DNA of 64,000 bases from Desulfocapsa sp050291935 (GTDB taxonomy: Bacteria > Desulfobacterota > Desulfobulbia > Desulfobulbales > Desulfocapsaceae): positions 62,001 through 126,000 of the forward strand of contig JBNKKR010000004.1 of NCBI GenBank assembly GCA_050291935.1, given 5' to 3'. Position 1 is the first letter of the stretch. Each line of letters starts with the position of its first letter. Below, one piece after another: positions 53,407 through 61,965 of this stretch. Below the pieces are notes generated by a model. The model was not told the origin of the DNA. It ran no database searches and saw only the letters and a list, made by a program, of their open reading frames with translations. A program made the position numbers and the translations under genes.

Positions 53407-54883
53407 CGAAAAGGAAAGCAAGCAGGGGAAGGGGAAAACTGATGCTCCCGAACAGCTTGAACAGCTGCGCGAAGGGCTAATGCCCTTTCAGCTTGTGAAG
53501 TACTTTTCATTTTCAAGCCTTGCTGTGATTCTTCTTTTTACTCTATTTTTGTCCTGGGCAATTTCCAGAAATGCCCGTTATGTAATGCTTGCCCAGAGCG
53601 AGGCCTACTCGTTGCTGCTTGCTAAAAATCTCAATCAGCAGATCATTCGTGGTTTTGTTTTGCCAACGGTTGTACGTTATGGGAAAATCGCGCTTTCAAA
53701 TCCCGATCAGTTTCAGCTCCTTGATAAGATTATCCGAAATGCGACGCGCAGTATGAAGATGGAAGATGTAACTATTTATGATTCGACTATCAATATTATT
53801 TCCTATTCTACCATTGAGGAAAAGGTCGGTAAAAAAGACCAGGGTGGATTGGAATATAAAAAGGCTCTTTTGGGGGAGGCCAATTCCCAGGTGCATTCCA
53901 GTGGAACAGTACTTGGGCTTTTGCCGGGAACCTCTCCTGTCCAGTACCGGCTCAAAACCTTTATCCCTTTTCGTTTGATGCAGGAAAATGGGGATGATGG
54001 GGGACAGATTATGGGGGTTATAGAGATAACCCAGGATCTGTCCCACGAGTATGACGCGATCTTGCGGTTGCAGAAAAAAATTATCATGGTTTCTTCATTG
54101 GTAATGGGAATCCTTTTCTTGGTACTTCTTATTATTGTCAGCCAGGCAAGTCGGATTATGGAAAAGAGGGTTCGAGAGCGATTGGCCCTTGAAAAGAAAC
54201 TTCATGATGTTGAACGATTGGCCCATCTTGGGACCATGATAGCGACGGTTTCCCATGAGATAAAGAGTCCCCTTGGAATAGTACGTTCCACAGCTGAAAT
54301 TCTTGTAAAACGAGTAAAAAAGCTTGCTCCAGGCAATGAAAATCTGGCAGAAATTATAGTTGCGGAAACCACGCGTCTTAATAACATTGTGCTTGAGTTT
54401 TTAGATTTTGCAAGACCACAAAAAGTGCGCTTAAAGAGTGTTAATATTAACCAATCCATTTCCCAGCTCCTTACGTTTGTGGAAATGGATATCAAAGAAA
54501 AGAACATTGTGTTGAACACACAACTGGACCCTGAGTTAAAAGAGCGTAACATTGACCCGGATCAGTTGTATCGCGCACTATTAAACGTGGTGATGAACGC
54601 CATCCAGGCCATGCCAGATGGTGGATTTCTCACGGTGAAGACTTCGGTAGTGCAAAAAGATGCGTCACTTTCGATTAGTATTGCAGATACCGGGGTGGGG
54701 ATGAGTGAAGAAACCTTGTCGGAGGTTTTTAAACCGTTTTTTACCCGAAAAAGCCGAGGGACCGGATTGGGGATGGCCATTACCAAAAACATCATCGAAC
54801 AGCATCATGGCACCATCAGCGTTGCATCACAAAAGGGTCAGGGAAGCGTGTTTGCAATCGCCATACCTGATATTCGTGCCTAG
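53363..54883 (+). CDS. Membrane sensor histidine kinase
   Basis: Up to 506 residues. Two membrane spans (LAVILLFTLFLSWAIS near residue 53 and IIMVSSLVMGILFLVLLIIV near 240) enclose a ~165-residue periplasmic sensor. The cytoplasmic part has the phosphoacceptor GTMIATVSHEIKSPLGIVRS (near 300) and a GHKL ATPase with NVVMNAIQAM, DTGVGMSEE and KPFFTRKSRGTGLGMAI. This resembles NtrB/ZraS-type kinases that pair with sigma-54 regulators such as the one at 60564-61952. The start is uncertain: the GTG at 53363 overlaps the radical SAM gene; an ATG at 53480 (preceded by AAGGG) would remove only the first 39 residues. Confidence 0.88.
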   Translation: MIQRSANAVVYVVIDEKESKQGKGKTDAPEQLEQLREGLMPFQLVKYFSFSSLAVILLFTLFLSWAISRNARYVMLAQSEAYSLLLAKNLNQQIIRGFVLPTVVRYGKIALSNPDQFQLLDKIIRNATRSMKMEDVTIYDSTINIISYSTIEEKVGKKDQGGLEYKKALLGEANSQVHSSGTVLGLLPGTSPVQYRLKTFIPFRLMQENGDDGGQIMGVIEITQDLSHEYDAILRLQKKIIMVSSLVMGILFLVLLIIVSQASRIMEKRVRERLALEKKLHDVERLAHLGTMIATVSHEIKSPLGIVRSTAEILVKRVKKLAPGNENLAEIIVAETTRLNNIVLEFLDFARPQKVRLKSVNINQSISQLLTFVEMDIKEKNIVLNTQLDPELKERNIDPDQLYRALLNVVMNAIQAMPDGGFLTVKTSVVQKDASLSISIADTGVGMSEETLSEVFKPFFTRKSRGTGLGMAITKNIIEQHHGTISVASQKGQGSVFAIAIPDIRA

Positions 54884-54945
54884 CCTGTATTCTTATGAGG
54901 CGACATGGATCTTTTTTATTCGCCAGCCGTTTTTTTTTGGAATTT

Positions 54946-55287
54946 TTACTGTCTAAAGCTTAGAATATATTGGCTTAACTCTTTTTGTTGCTGGGGAGTA
55001 AGCTTCTTGAGTTTACGGCGCCGTATTTTCATGGTTTTTGCCCGTTCTGGCTCAACTATCGGATCACTTTCACCTTTCATATATAAGAGGAGCTTTTCTT
55101 CATCCTGGTAGGTGTTGGCAATTGTCTGTAAAAAAGGCCCCTGTTTTTTGACGTTGTCTGCAGAATGGCAACCTTGACATTTATTCTCAATAAAAATTGC
55201 TTCCCCTGCACTGTAGTCTTGGGCAAATGCGGGTATGGTAAGAGATAGAAAAAAGATACCGGTTGCAATAGAGTGTATGTATTTCAT
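54946..55287 (-). CDS. Small periplasmic mono-heme c-type cytochrome
   Basis: A 113-residue protein with a cleavable signal peptide (IATGIFFLSLTIPAFA) and one heme-binding motif CQGCH near residue 38. A later KTM near residue 87 could provide the axial methionine. The remainder is charged and lysine-rich. Class I-like cytochromes of this size shuttle electrons in the periplasm. It converges with the histidine kinase gene; its partner is not evident from the neighbours. Confidence 0.88.
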   Translation of the reverse strand: MKYIHSIATGIFFLSLTIPAFAQDYSAGEAIFIENKCQGCHSADNVKKQGPFLQTIANTYQDEEKLLLYMKGESDPIVEPERAKTMKIRRRKLKKLTPQQQKELSQYILSFRQ

Positions 55288-55346
55288 CAGACTCCCTTTA
55301 CGAATGAAAAATAATTATTTATGGAGGTGAAAGTGAGGTCCAAACA

Positions 55347-55571
55347 TTACTGCTCGTTCACCCGTTCTACCTGATCTGTGTGCTTATTTAGCTCGTTTTG
55401 AACGGCTTTTGCTTTGTCTATGGGGACTTGTATATGCTGGACCGCTTTTTCAGCGGTCTTTTTTGTAAAGCCATCGGATTTATTCTCCTGGCTGTTTGTA
55501 TTGCTATCGTTACTGCATGATACAACGAAAAGGATGACCAAAAGAGAAAGAAAAAAATTTTTAGCTGTCAT
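55347..55571 (-). CDS. Small predicted lipoprotein
   Basis: A 74-residue protein with a lipoprotein signal peptide: FFLSLLVILFVVSC, where the cysteine would be lipidated. The mature part is short, polar and helical (KAVQHIQVPIDKAKAVQNELNKHTDQVERVN), possibly a coiled coil. The frame extends 22 codons upstream, but the ATG at 55571 gives a perfect signal peptide. It follows the cytochrome c on the same strand, 59 bases upstream of it in transcription order. No family recognised. Confidence 0.7.
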   Translation of the reverse strand: MTAKNFFLSLLVILFVVSCSNDSNTNSQENKSDGFTKKTAEKAVQHIQVPIDKAKAVQNELNKHTDQVERVNEQ

Positions 55572-55716
55572 ACGCGCACTTTTGTATTTGAAAGATGTAA
55601 AAAAATACCCTCCCTTACCTTCTACCATACACCACAAATCATATTTCTTAAAAGAATTTGCTCACAAAAATTTGGATGTTACGCACTAATTATAGTGTTG
55701 CAAAACTGCAAAGCCA

Positions 55717-55745
55717 TTGACAAAAAATATAATTTTTCCTAATTT
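55717..55745 (+). promoter_or_regulatory. Possible sigma-70-type promoter before the receiver gene
   Basis: TTGACA at 55717-55722 is followed, with a 17-base spacer, by TAATTT at 55740-55745. The -35 box is perfect; the -10 box is a weak match. It lies ~90 bases upstream of the GTG start. Confidence 0.35.
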
Positions 55746-55835
55746 TCCATTTTACATTCGATTATTCTCGTCGGTCTTATGGTAGCTTGAGATTGTATTT
55801 GCTCGTCATTGTTAGTGAAATTCCAGGGAGTTTTA

Positions 55836-56453
55836 GTGTTGAAAAATGGAGACGCGTCAATACTTGTGGTGGATGATGTCCCGGTCAATAGTGATATTCT
55901 AGTGTGTTTGCTGCAAGAACAAAACTTTAACGTTCGAGTTGCTCAGTCAGGACAGATTGCATTAAGAGAAATTAAAAAGCGTCCTCCCGATTTGATTTTG
56001 CTTGATATTATGATGCCTGGAATAGATGGCTATGATACCTGTCGCAGGATAAAGCATGACCCCGTATCATCTGATATCCCCATTATTTTTGTCACAGCGC
56101 TAAACGGTCTTCATGACAAAGTTACAGGCTTTGAAGCAGGAGGAGTAGATTTTATAACAAAACCATTTGAGGCCCAAGAAGTATTGGTTCGCGTGCGGGC
56201 TCAGCTGGGTATTCAGGAAAAGTATAAACATATTGCAAGGAGGAATAGGGAACTGGAATGCGCGCTTGGAAGAGAGAGTTCTATTACCGGATTTGTCTCC
56301 ATTTGCTCCAAATGTAAAAAAGTTCGAACAACCAATGGCGGTTGGCAGCATATCGAGTGCTATATGTCGGAACGCACGGGAGCAATCTTTAGCCATGGCT
56401 ATTGTCCAGTCTGCTTAGAAAATGAGAAGGAAAAATTTCGTCAAACGGTTTGA
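55836..56453 (+). CDS. Receiver-domain response regulator with C-terminal zinc-ribbon-like tail
   Basis: About 205 residues. The receiver domain has the acidic pair in ILVVDDVPVN, the phosphoacceptor aspartate in DLILLDIMMPGIDGYD near residue 54, the switch threonine/lysine in FVTALNG and FITKPFEAQEVLVRV. There is no DNA-binding domain; instead, after a short linker, the tail has CSKCKKVRTTNGGWQHIECY and then FSHGYCPVC, a four-cysteine module seen at the C-terminus of many stand-alone receivers and PAS proteins. The GTG at 55836, six bases after CAGGGAG, is preferred over a TTG at 55809. Confidence 0.85.
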   Translation: MLKNGDASILVVDDVPVNSDILVCLLQEQNFNVRVAQSGQIALREIKKRPPDLILLDIMMPGIDGYDTCRRIKHDPVSSDIPIIFVTALNGLHDKVTGFEAGGVDFITKPFEAQEVLVRVRAQLGIQEKYKHIARRNRELECALGRESSITGFVSICSKCKKVRTTNGGWQHIECYMSERTGAIFSHGYCPVCLENEKEKFRQTV

Positions 56454-56486
56454 TTATAGGGAGTAAACAACAAACAGGAATACGGT

Positions 56487-57311
56487 TTACAGGGCTTGTG
56501 TTTGTCGCTTGATCTTTTTTATCCCAACATATTTGTTTTTTTCGCCACGAGGCGGGAAACCTCCACCAAAGAGTAAGGGCCTAAAAGTTATAAATTGGTA
56601 GCGCTTGTCCTGGACAACTACCAATGGAGGAGCATGGTGTCCTTCAAAATAATCATATCCTTCTTTTAAATTCTCCCAAAAAGAGAACCACTTCGATTTC
56701 GAATAGATGGCCATATTTTTCTTGGTCATTTTAAAGGGGAAAATATGGATGGGCACCTGGTGTTGGCCCGCAATGATGGCTGACTCAATGATGGCATATA
56801 TCTCATCCATACGGAAGTCAGTCATGGCAAAACAACCCGCCGATGAACAGCTACCGTGGATCATAAGAAGTGAACCTGTGCGTTTATGGCATCGGTCATA
56901 CTCGTTTGGATATCCTATATTGACAGAAAGATGGTACCCGGAATTCGGGTTGAGTTGACTTGCACCAACACTATAAAATCCTTCGGGACTCTGTTTGTCA
57001 CCCTCTCGCAGTTTGGGGCCTAAGCCTCCTGAGTTGTAGCAGATGGAGTAGCTTTTGAAACGGTCATACACAAGGCCATTACGCAACCAGATCTCCAGTG
57101 TTTTTTCCCGTTTGAAAATGCGAATAAAAACCGGATCACCCAAATGATGTCCTTTTTGCTGCATTTCATAAATAAGCTTTGGTGCGATACGCTTATAGGC
57201 AGATTTTGATTTTTGTGAAGTCGGAATGGTGCCGGGTCCGGCTGCAGCAACGTACGTTGTCTCTACAAGACAGCAAGCGAAGAGCAATAATGTAAGACAG
57301 AAAAAACGCAT
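56487..57311 (-). CDS. Exported L,D-transpeptidase (YafK/YkuD family)
   Basis: A 274-residue exported protein. The ATG at 57311 begins a good signal peptide (RFFCLTLLLFACCLVETTYVAAAG); the frame extends 32 codons further upstream without a better signal. The YkuD fold has DPVFIRIFKREKTLEIWLR, KSYSICYNSGGLGPKLREGD, the SPEGFY motif and the catalytic IHGSCSSAGCFAM with the cysteine near residue 180 of the mature numbering. Such enzymes form or break DAP-linked bonds, or link proteins to the wall. Given the degenerate FtsI nearby, an L,D-transpeptidase in the region is of interest, though nothing shows a functional link. Confidence 0.9.
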   Translation of the reverse strand: MRFFCLTLLLFACCLVETTYVAAAGPGTIPTSQKSKSAYKRIAPKLIYEMQQKGHHLGDPVFIRIFKREKTLEIWLRNGLVYDRFKSYSICYNSGGLGPKLREGDKQSPEGFYSVGASQLNPNSGYHLSVNIGYPNEYDRCHKRTGSLLMIHGSCSSAGCFAMTDFRMDEIYAIIESAIIAGQHQVPIHIFPFKMTKKNMAIYSKSKWFSFWENLKEGYDYFEGHHAPPLVVVQDKRYQFITFRPLLFGGGFPPRGEKNKYVGIKKIKRQTQAL

Positions 57312-57415
57312 ACCAACAGTGGGCTTAGAAGAGTTAATGATCAAAATCACAATACCAGACAACATGTTATGCCGAATTAAGCAAGAAACAAAAAGAATGT
57401 CCAGCAAAAACCGGG

Positions 57416-57646
57416 TTAATTTCGTTTTGTACCTCGGTAGGTAAACGCTTTTGCGATCATTTTATAGTTGCTTCCCTTGTCAATCCCAATGTCTTTCCCG
57501 CAAACACATTGAATTTTATGACCGTTTGTCCGGGTAGTAAACATTTTTTGTATTCGATCTTTATGGCAACGCAGTACCTCCCCTTGCCCTATCTTGTCAT
57601 AGCGCCAGAGTTTCTTTTTGCAGGCTGCACATCGAATTGTCAACAT
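57416..57646 (-). CDS. Small double zinc-ribbon protein
   Basis: A 76-residue protein with two metal-binding half-knuckles: CAACKKKLWRYDKIGQGEVLRC near the N-terminus and CVCGK in the middle, spaced like a zinc ribbon. It is rich in lysine. No named family recognised, but similar tiny zinc proteins occur in many genomes, often as nucleic acid-binding or stress proteins. It lies between the L,D-transpeptidase and the FlgO-like gene on the same strand; the tail ends within 22 bases of the FlgO-like gene. Confidence 0.75.
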   Translation of the reverse strand: MLTIRCAACKKKLWRYDKIGQGEVLRCHKDRIQKMFTTRTNGHKIQCVCGKDIGIDKGSNYKMIAKAFTYRGTKRN

Positions 57647-57668
57647 TATTAAGCATTTCTCTAGCGAG

Positions 57669-58292
57669 TTAATAAAATATTTTATCTATAAGCGAGGGGC
57701 GTGGTGGTTCTACAACGTTAGGATCTTTTGTCTGACGCTTAAGGCCAAACATGGCCAAAAGGTTGTCGTCCATACAGAGACGATAACTGGTTGCGGCAAT
57801 AATATTTCGGTTTACGGGGTTCACCAGCTTACTGTTTATATACAGTATGCGATTATTAAGGGAGTAAGTGCCCAGTAATATTGCCTGCGCCGGCTGTTCC
57901 GGGGTGAGTAGTGAGAGGTCCCGGGAAAGGATCTTTTCGCCATCTTCAGGGCGAATTTTCATTGTGTTTCGTAAATTCACTTCTTTTACGGTATAGCCAA
58001 GCTGGACAAACCGCGCTGCCACATGGGTTTGTAAAAGACGGGAAAAGGTGGAAGTTGTTTCAAAGTTGTCAATGTCAACAAATGTTGTGGTGAGAATTGC
58101 CTCTTCCGGATGACGTGGCATAAGTGGGGGCATGGCGTTGAACGTGAGCTCATCAGCGATTTTTTCGCCTAATTTGATTACGTTGACATCAGCTCCCAAT
58201 ATATTTTCGAGGTGGGTGCAGTTGAGTGATGAACACGCGCTAACAAGAAGTGTTGCAAAGGATAAGAAAATGGATAAAAAAAGAGGTTTCAT
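57669..58292 (-). CDS. FlgO-family outer-membrane lipoprotein
   Basis: A 207-residue lipoprotein. The ATG at 58292 starts a type II signal peptide (LFLSIFLSFATLLVSAC); upstream in-frame codons back to 58406 lie inside the neighbouring gene. The mature part contains the FlgO domain: ILTTTFVDIDNFETTSTFSRLLQTHVAARFVQLGYTVKEV, and AQAILLGTYSLNNRILYINSKLV. In Vibrio, FlgO is an outer-membrane protein of the flagellar system; in other bacteria relatives occur away from flagella. No flagellar genes are in the window, so a general envelope role is as likely. It is four bases from its upstream partner. Confidence 0.85.
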   Translation of the reverse strand: MKPLFLSIFLSFATLLVSACSSLNCTHLENILGADVNVIKLGEKIADELTFNAMPPLMPRHPEEAILTTTFVDIDNFETTSTFSRLLQTHVAARFVQLGYTVKEVNLRNTMKIRPEDGEKILSRDLSLLTPEQPAQAILLGTYSLNNRILYINSKLVNPVNRNIIAATSYRLCMDDNLLAMFGLKRQTKDPNVVEPPRPSLIDKIFY

Positions 58293-58296
58293 CGAT

Positions 58297-58962
58297 TTAT
58301 TGCGATACCATTTGAATTGTTTTGCCGGAGGAATAGTCTTGATAGTGCCAAAAATCTCTATCATTAATGTAATAAATATCTGATGTTCTGAATAGGTATT
58401 TTTCATCGGTTACCATTGAGGTACTGATTATTACTTCGTAGTGTCCACTGCCTGGAAAAGCAGCGTTGGCCACATCAAGGCCCGCTGAAAGCGCTAAAAG
58501 CTGCAATTCAACCGGGGCGTGACGGAAAACGGTGATGAGGCCAGTGACCACTGACAGACTCCCCGGGGGGATGGTGTAGCGATTTGCGGCATGGTACACC
58601 ACCTGAACTTTGTAATCCAGTTGGATATCGGCAACATGTTTTTCCGTTGTTGTGGGGACTCCAAAACTAACCAGTCGGGTTAAGAGTAAGTCTCTAAATG
58701 CTTCATTGAATTGCGTGGTCTGACCTTTTTCACAGGGCTCTGCATCATCCCCGCAGGTGCTTTTTACAAAAACTGCCTTATCAATATAGTCACTACGAAT
58801 TAACTGGTTGTTAATCTGGTTAGCCACATCACTGGCCAGTACATCCCAATGGTATGCGGCCTGCATTTTTTGTTGTTCCGAATAGCCGTAAGAAGCGGGT
58901 TGCGGAATACGGGTGCATCCACAAATTAAGAGTAGGCTTGCAAAGATGAGGCAATTACGCAT
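58297..58962 (-). CDS. Predicted lipoprotein, partner of the FlgO-like protein
   Basis: A 221-residue lipoprotein with signal CLIFASLLLICGC. It is otherwise not in a family recognised here. Visible features are a paired-cysteine segment (STCGDDAEPC) that could form a disulfide, a strand-rich middle, and a hydrophobic stretch LLALSAGLDVANAAF near residue 155 that is too weak for a certain membrane span. It is four bases from the FlgO-like gene, so the two envelope lipoproteins are probably co-expressed and may act together. Confidence 0.7.
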   Translation of the reverse strand: MRNCLIFASLLLICGCTRIPQPASYGYSEQQKMQAAYHWDVLASDVANQINNQLIRSDYIDKAVFVKSTCGDDAEPCEKGQTTQFNEAFRDLLLTRLVSFGVPTTTEKHVADIQLDYKVQVVYHAANRYTIPPGSLSVVTGLITVFRHAPVELQLLALSAGLDVANAAFPGSGHYEVIISTSMVTDEKYLFRTSDIYYINDRDFWHYQDYSSGKTIQMVSQ

Positions 58963-59086
58963 GGTATCATTCCATATAGAGGTTGCTTGAATAGTTTTTC
59001 TGATATAACTCTATCGGATGATATAAAAAAAATTAAAGCAGAACGTGAAAAATGTTTTTCTTTTCCCTTGTTCTTGATCTTTCCCG

Positions 59087-59527
59087 TTACAGAATGGAAT
59101 CCAGTTTTTGGCGTAACTGTGCTTCCGGTGGTGCGCCAACAATTTGGTCAACCAGGGAACCCTTGTTAAAAAAGTAAAGACTTGGTACACCACGAATATT
59201 GTAATGCATGGCTGTACCCGGGTTGGTCGAGGTGTTGAGTTTGGCGATGATTACCTTTGCAAAGTATTCTCGGGCAAGGCGAGAGAGTATGGGAGCAATG
59301 GACTGGCACGGTCCACAGGTTGGTGAGTAAAAGTCCACCATAACAGGCAGTGAAGCATTGGCAATAAAGGCCTGAAACTCTGAATCTACCAACTCAACGG
59401 GAACGGCGTGGGCTGCTGTGTTGATAGGTGTCCCGCATTTCCCACATTTAGGCTTTAGGTGCTGTTTCCCCGTTGGGATTTTGTTTTTGGTATTGCATTT
59501 TGGGCAGGTGAGAATAATAGTATCCAC
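59087..59527 (-). CDS. trxC: Thioredoxin 2 type (TrxC) with N-terminal zinc ribbon
   Basis: A 146-residue cytoplasmic protein. The N-terminal zinc ribbon uses CPKCNTKNKI and KPKCGKCGTPI; the thioredoxin fold follows with the active site FYSPTCGPCQSIAPIL near residue 66 and the cis-proline loop VRGVPSLYFF-like segment NIRGVPSLYFF. That arrangement is diagnostic for thioredoxin 2. It reduces disulfides and is typically induced by oxidative stress. It stands alone, 124 bases from the lipoprotein gene. Confidence 0.92.
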   Translation of the reverse strand: MDTIILTCPKCNTKNKIPTGKQHLKPKCGKCGTPINTAAHAVPVELVDSEFQAFIANASLPVMVDFYSPTCGPCQSIAPILSRLAREYFAKVIIAKLNTSTNPGTAMHYNIRGVPSLYFFNKGSLVDQIVGAPPEAQLRQKLDSIL

Positions 59528-59691
59528 GGAATGTCTCCATATTGATGTTTCTAATTATCTGAGGCTTGAGTCGCACTCCACACGAAACATATGCTCATGC
59601 GCTATATGACCCAACTTGGGTAGAATGTGTGACAGCGAGTGGTTGCTGTCAAGATTTTGAAAGCTTTTCTTCCAAAAAAAACGCAAAAAGT

Positions 59692-60525
59692 ATGACTATA
59701 GATCTTCATGTCCATTCCCACTATTCCGACGGCACCAAAAGTCCGGAGGAGTTGGTGCGGCTGGCATCAAAAAGTGGTGTGCTGGCACTTGCCATCACAG
59801 ATCATGATACCATGGATGGCGTGGAGGAGGCGCTGCTTGCCGGCGTGCGTTTTGGTGTGGAAGTGGTTCCCGGCGTGGAGTTGAGTGTGCTACATAATGG
59901 TCTTGTGCTTCATATCCTTGGATATTATCAAGACAGTGGGCAGGCAGATCTTGCCAGGGCCTTTGTCAGGTTGCAAACGGCAAGGGACGAGAGAAACAAT
60001 AAAATCATCTCAAAGCTACAAGCACTTGGTATTGATGCAACCACTGAGGAACTTAGTGAAATATCAGGGATTGGGCAAACAGGAAGGCCGCATATCGCAA
60101 GGCTGCTAATGGCGCATGGTGCTGTCAGTTCGTTATCTCAGGCATTTGACATGTATTTGGCAAAGGGGAAAAAAGCATACGTTGGACGATTTACTTTCAG
60201 CGCAAAAGAGGCCATTTCTCTTATTAAACAGGCGGGTGGTTTGGCTGTGCTCGCCCATCCTATTCAGATAGATAAGACACTTTCTAGTCTGGAAGCTCTT
60301 CTTCCCGAGTTGACTTCTTACGGGCTGGATGGCATTGAAACCTACTATCCCAGCCAAAAGAAAAAAGAGCAAAAACGGATTAGAAAATTTGCTGCAATAA
60401 ATGGGCTTTTTTTGACCGGAGGGAGTGACTATCATGGTGATATCAGGCCTGGTACTCGTCTTGCCGGTGGACATAATATCTATGTGCCACCTAAAATTCT
60501 TGAGGAAATGAAACGACGGTTATAG
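59692..60525 (+). CDS. PHP-domain phosphoesterase (TrpH / RNase AM type)
   Basis: A 277-residue metallo-phosphoesterase. The PHP motifs are clear: DLHVHSHYSDGTKSPEELV at the N-terminus (H-x-H), LAITDHDTMDG near residue 36, VVPGVELSV near 60, AVLAHPIQI near 180 and GSDYHGD near 244. Relatives are 5'-3' exonucleases/nucleotide phosphatases of the TrpH/YciV family that act on RNA ends. The frame extends 42 codons upstream, but the ATG at 59692 starts the conserved domain. Confidence 0.9.
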   Translation: MTIDLHVHSHYSDGTKSPEELVRLASKSGVLALAITDHDTMDGVEEALLAGVRFGVEVVPGVELSVLHNGLVLHILGYYQDSGQADLARAFVRLQTARDERNNKIISKLQALGIDATTEELSEISGIGQTGRPHIARLLMAHGAVSSLSQAFDMYLAKGKKAYVGRFTFSAKEAISLIKQAGGLAVLAHPIQIDKTLSSLEALLPELTSYGLDGIETYYPSQKKKEQKRIRKFAAINGLFLTGGSDYHGDIRPGTRLAGGHNIYVPPKILEEMKRRL

Positions 60526-60563
60526 GACAACAGAAAAGCGTTAACAATAACACAGGAAAGAAA

Positions 60564-61952
60564 ATGCACTCTATTTTAGTCGTTGATGATGAGCCCAATT
60601 ATTTGATTATTTTATCAGAACTTCTTCGCGATGAGGATTTTGAGGTATTTACAGCGCCAAATGGTGAAGAGGGATTGGCCGTTGTGGAAGAGGTGGATCT
60701 TGATCTGGTTATTACTGATATGCAAATGCCCGGAATGGATGGTTTGCAATTGTTAGACAAGGTAAAGGAGCGCAATGTCCATCTACCGGTGATTATGATA
60801 ACCGCATTTGCTGAAGTTGAAAAGGCTGTGGCTGCAATGCAGGCGGGTGCTTTTACCTATTTGGCAAAACCTTATTCCAACGATGAGCTGTTAGTGAATA
60901 TTAACAAGGCCATCCAGCATTATTCTCTGGTACAAGAAAACAGCCGGCTCAGAAAAGAGATGCTGACCAGAACCGGTTATTCCGGCATGGTAGGAAAGAA
61001 CAAACGGATGCGACAGGTGTATGAGTTGATAGAAAAAGTGGCTCCAACTCCCTCCTCTGTTTTGATATCCGGTGAATCGGGAACGGGCAAAGAACTTGTG
61101 GCAAAGGCAATTCATTTTAACAGTAGCCGGGCGGAAAAACCTTTTATTACCGTAAACTGTGCCGCCCTTGCTGAAAATCTATTGGAAAGTGAGCTGTTTG
61201 GGCATGAAAAAGGTGCATTTACTGGGGCTGTTTCCATGCGTAAAGGGCGTTTTGAACTGGCCGATGGAGGAACGCTTTTTTTAGATGAAATCGGTGAAAT
61301 TCCCCTGGCTTTGCAGGCAAAACTGTTACGTGCCATTCAGGAGAAAAGTTTTGAAAGGGTGGGGGGAAGCAAAACCTTACTGGTGGATGTGAGGATTGTC
61401 AGTGCAACCAATAAAGAGCTCAAAGATGAGGTGAAAAACGGAACCTTTCGTGAAGATCTCTACTATAGACTTAAGGTCATTCATGTAGGTCTTCCGGCCC
61501 TTCGTGAACGGCAAGATGATATTCCTCTGTTGGTTGAATATTTTGTCAAAACGGTGGCAAGGCGTCTTGGAAAAACAGAGCTTTCCATAGCGAAAAGTGC
61601 CATGCGCTTGCTGGTAAGTCTTCCTTGGGAAGGCAATGTAAGGGAGCTGGAGAACACCATTGAACGCGCGGCAATTCTCTGTGATGACAATGTGATTCAA
61701 GATGATGACGTGCAACCTGAGTCAATTGACATGGACAATGGGCAAAGCTGGGGGGAACAGCTTGATTTGAGTCAGATTGTCCCTGCCGGAACAGATCTTA
61801 ACGACGTCTTGTACGCAATTGAAAACAAGATGCTCCATCAGGCCCTTGAGGCCACAGGTTATGTGCAGGCGAGGGCAGCGGAAAAACTGGGTATAACCAA
61901 GAGCCTTTTGCAGTATAAAATGAAAAAATACGGGATAAAAAAAAGAAAATAA
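60564..61952 (+). CDS. Sigma-54-dependent response regulator (NtrC/ZraR family)
   Basis: A 462-residue regulator. The receiver domain has ILVVDDEPNY and DLVITDMQMPGMDGLQLL near residue 50; the AAA+ domain has Walker A SGESGTGKELVAKAIH near 169 and the sigma-54 contact motif GAFTGA in ELFGHEKGAFTGAVS near 213; DNGVGTLFLD-like DGGTLFLDEIGE is the Walker B. The Fis-type helix-turn-helix is at the C-terminus (ATGYVQARAAEKLGITKSLLQ). It activates sigma-54 promoters when phosphorylated. The kinase at 53363-54883 is the only candidate partner in the window. Confidence 0.95.
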   Translation: MHSILVVDDEPNYLIILSELLRDEDFEVFTAPNGEEGLAVVEEVDLDLVITDMQMPGMDGLQLLDKVKERNVHLPVIMITAFAEVEKAVAAMQAGAFTYLAKPYSNDELLVNINKAIQHYSLVQENSRLRKEMLTRTGYSGMVGKNKRMRQVYELIEKVAPTPSSVLISGESGTGKELVAKAIHFNSSRAEKPFITVNCAALAENLLESELFGHEKGAFTGAVSMRKGRFELADGGTLFLDEIGEIPLALQAKLLRAIQEKSFERVGGSKTLLVDVRIVSATNKELKDEVKNGTFREDLYYRLKVIHVGLPALRERQDDIPLLVEYFVKTVARRLGKTELSIAKSAMRLLVSLPWEGNVRELENTIERAAILCDDNVIQDDDVQPESIDMDNGQSWGEQLDLSQIVPAGTDLNDVLYAIENKMLHQALEATGYVQARAAEKLGITKSLLQYKMKKYGIKKRK

Positions 61953-61965
61953 TTGTTTAGATTCG

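Noticed and set aside
54884..54945. Possible terminator between the converging histidine kinase and cytochrome c genes
   Set aside because: The only stem seen (GGCGA...TCGCC) has 5 base pairs around a 16-base loop, too weak to call.
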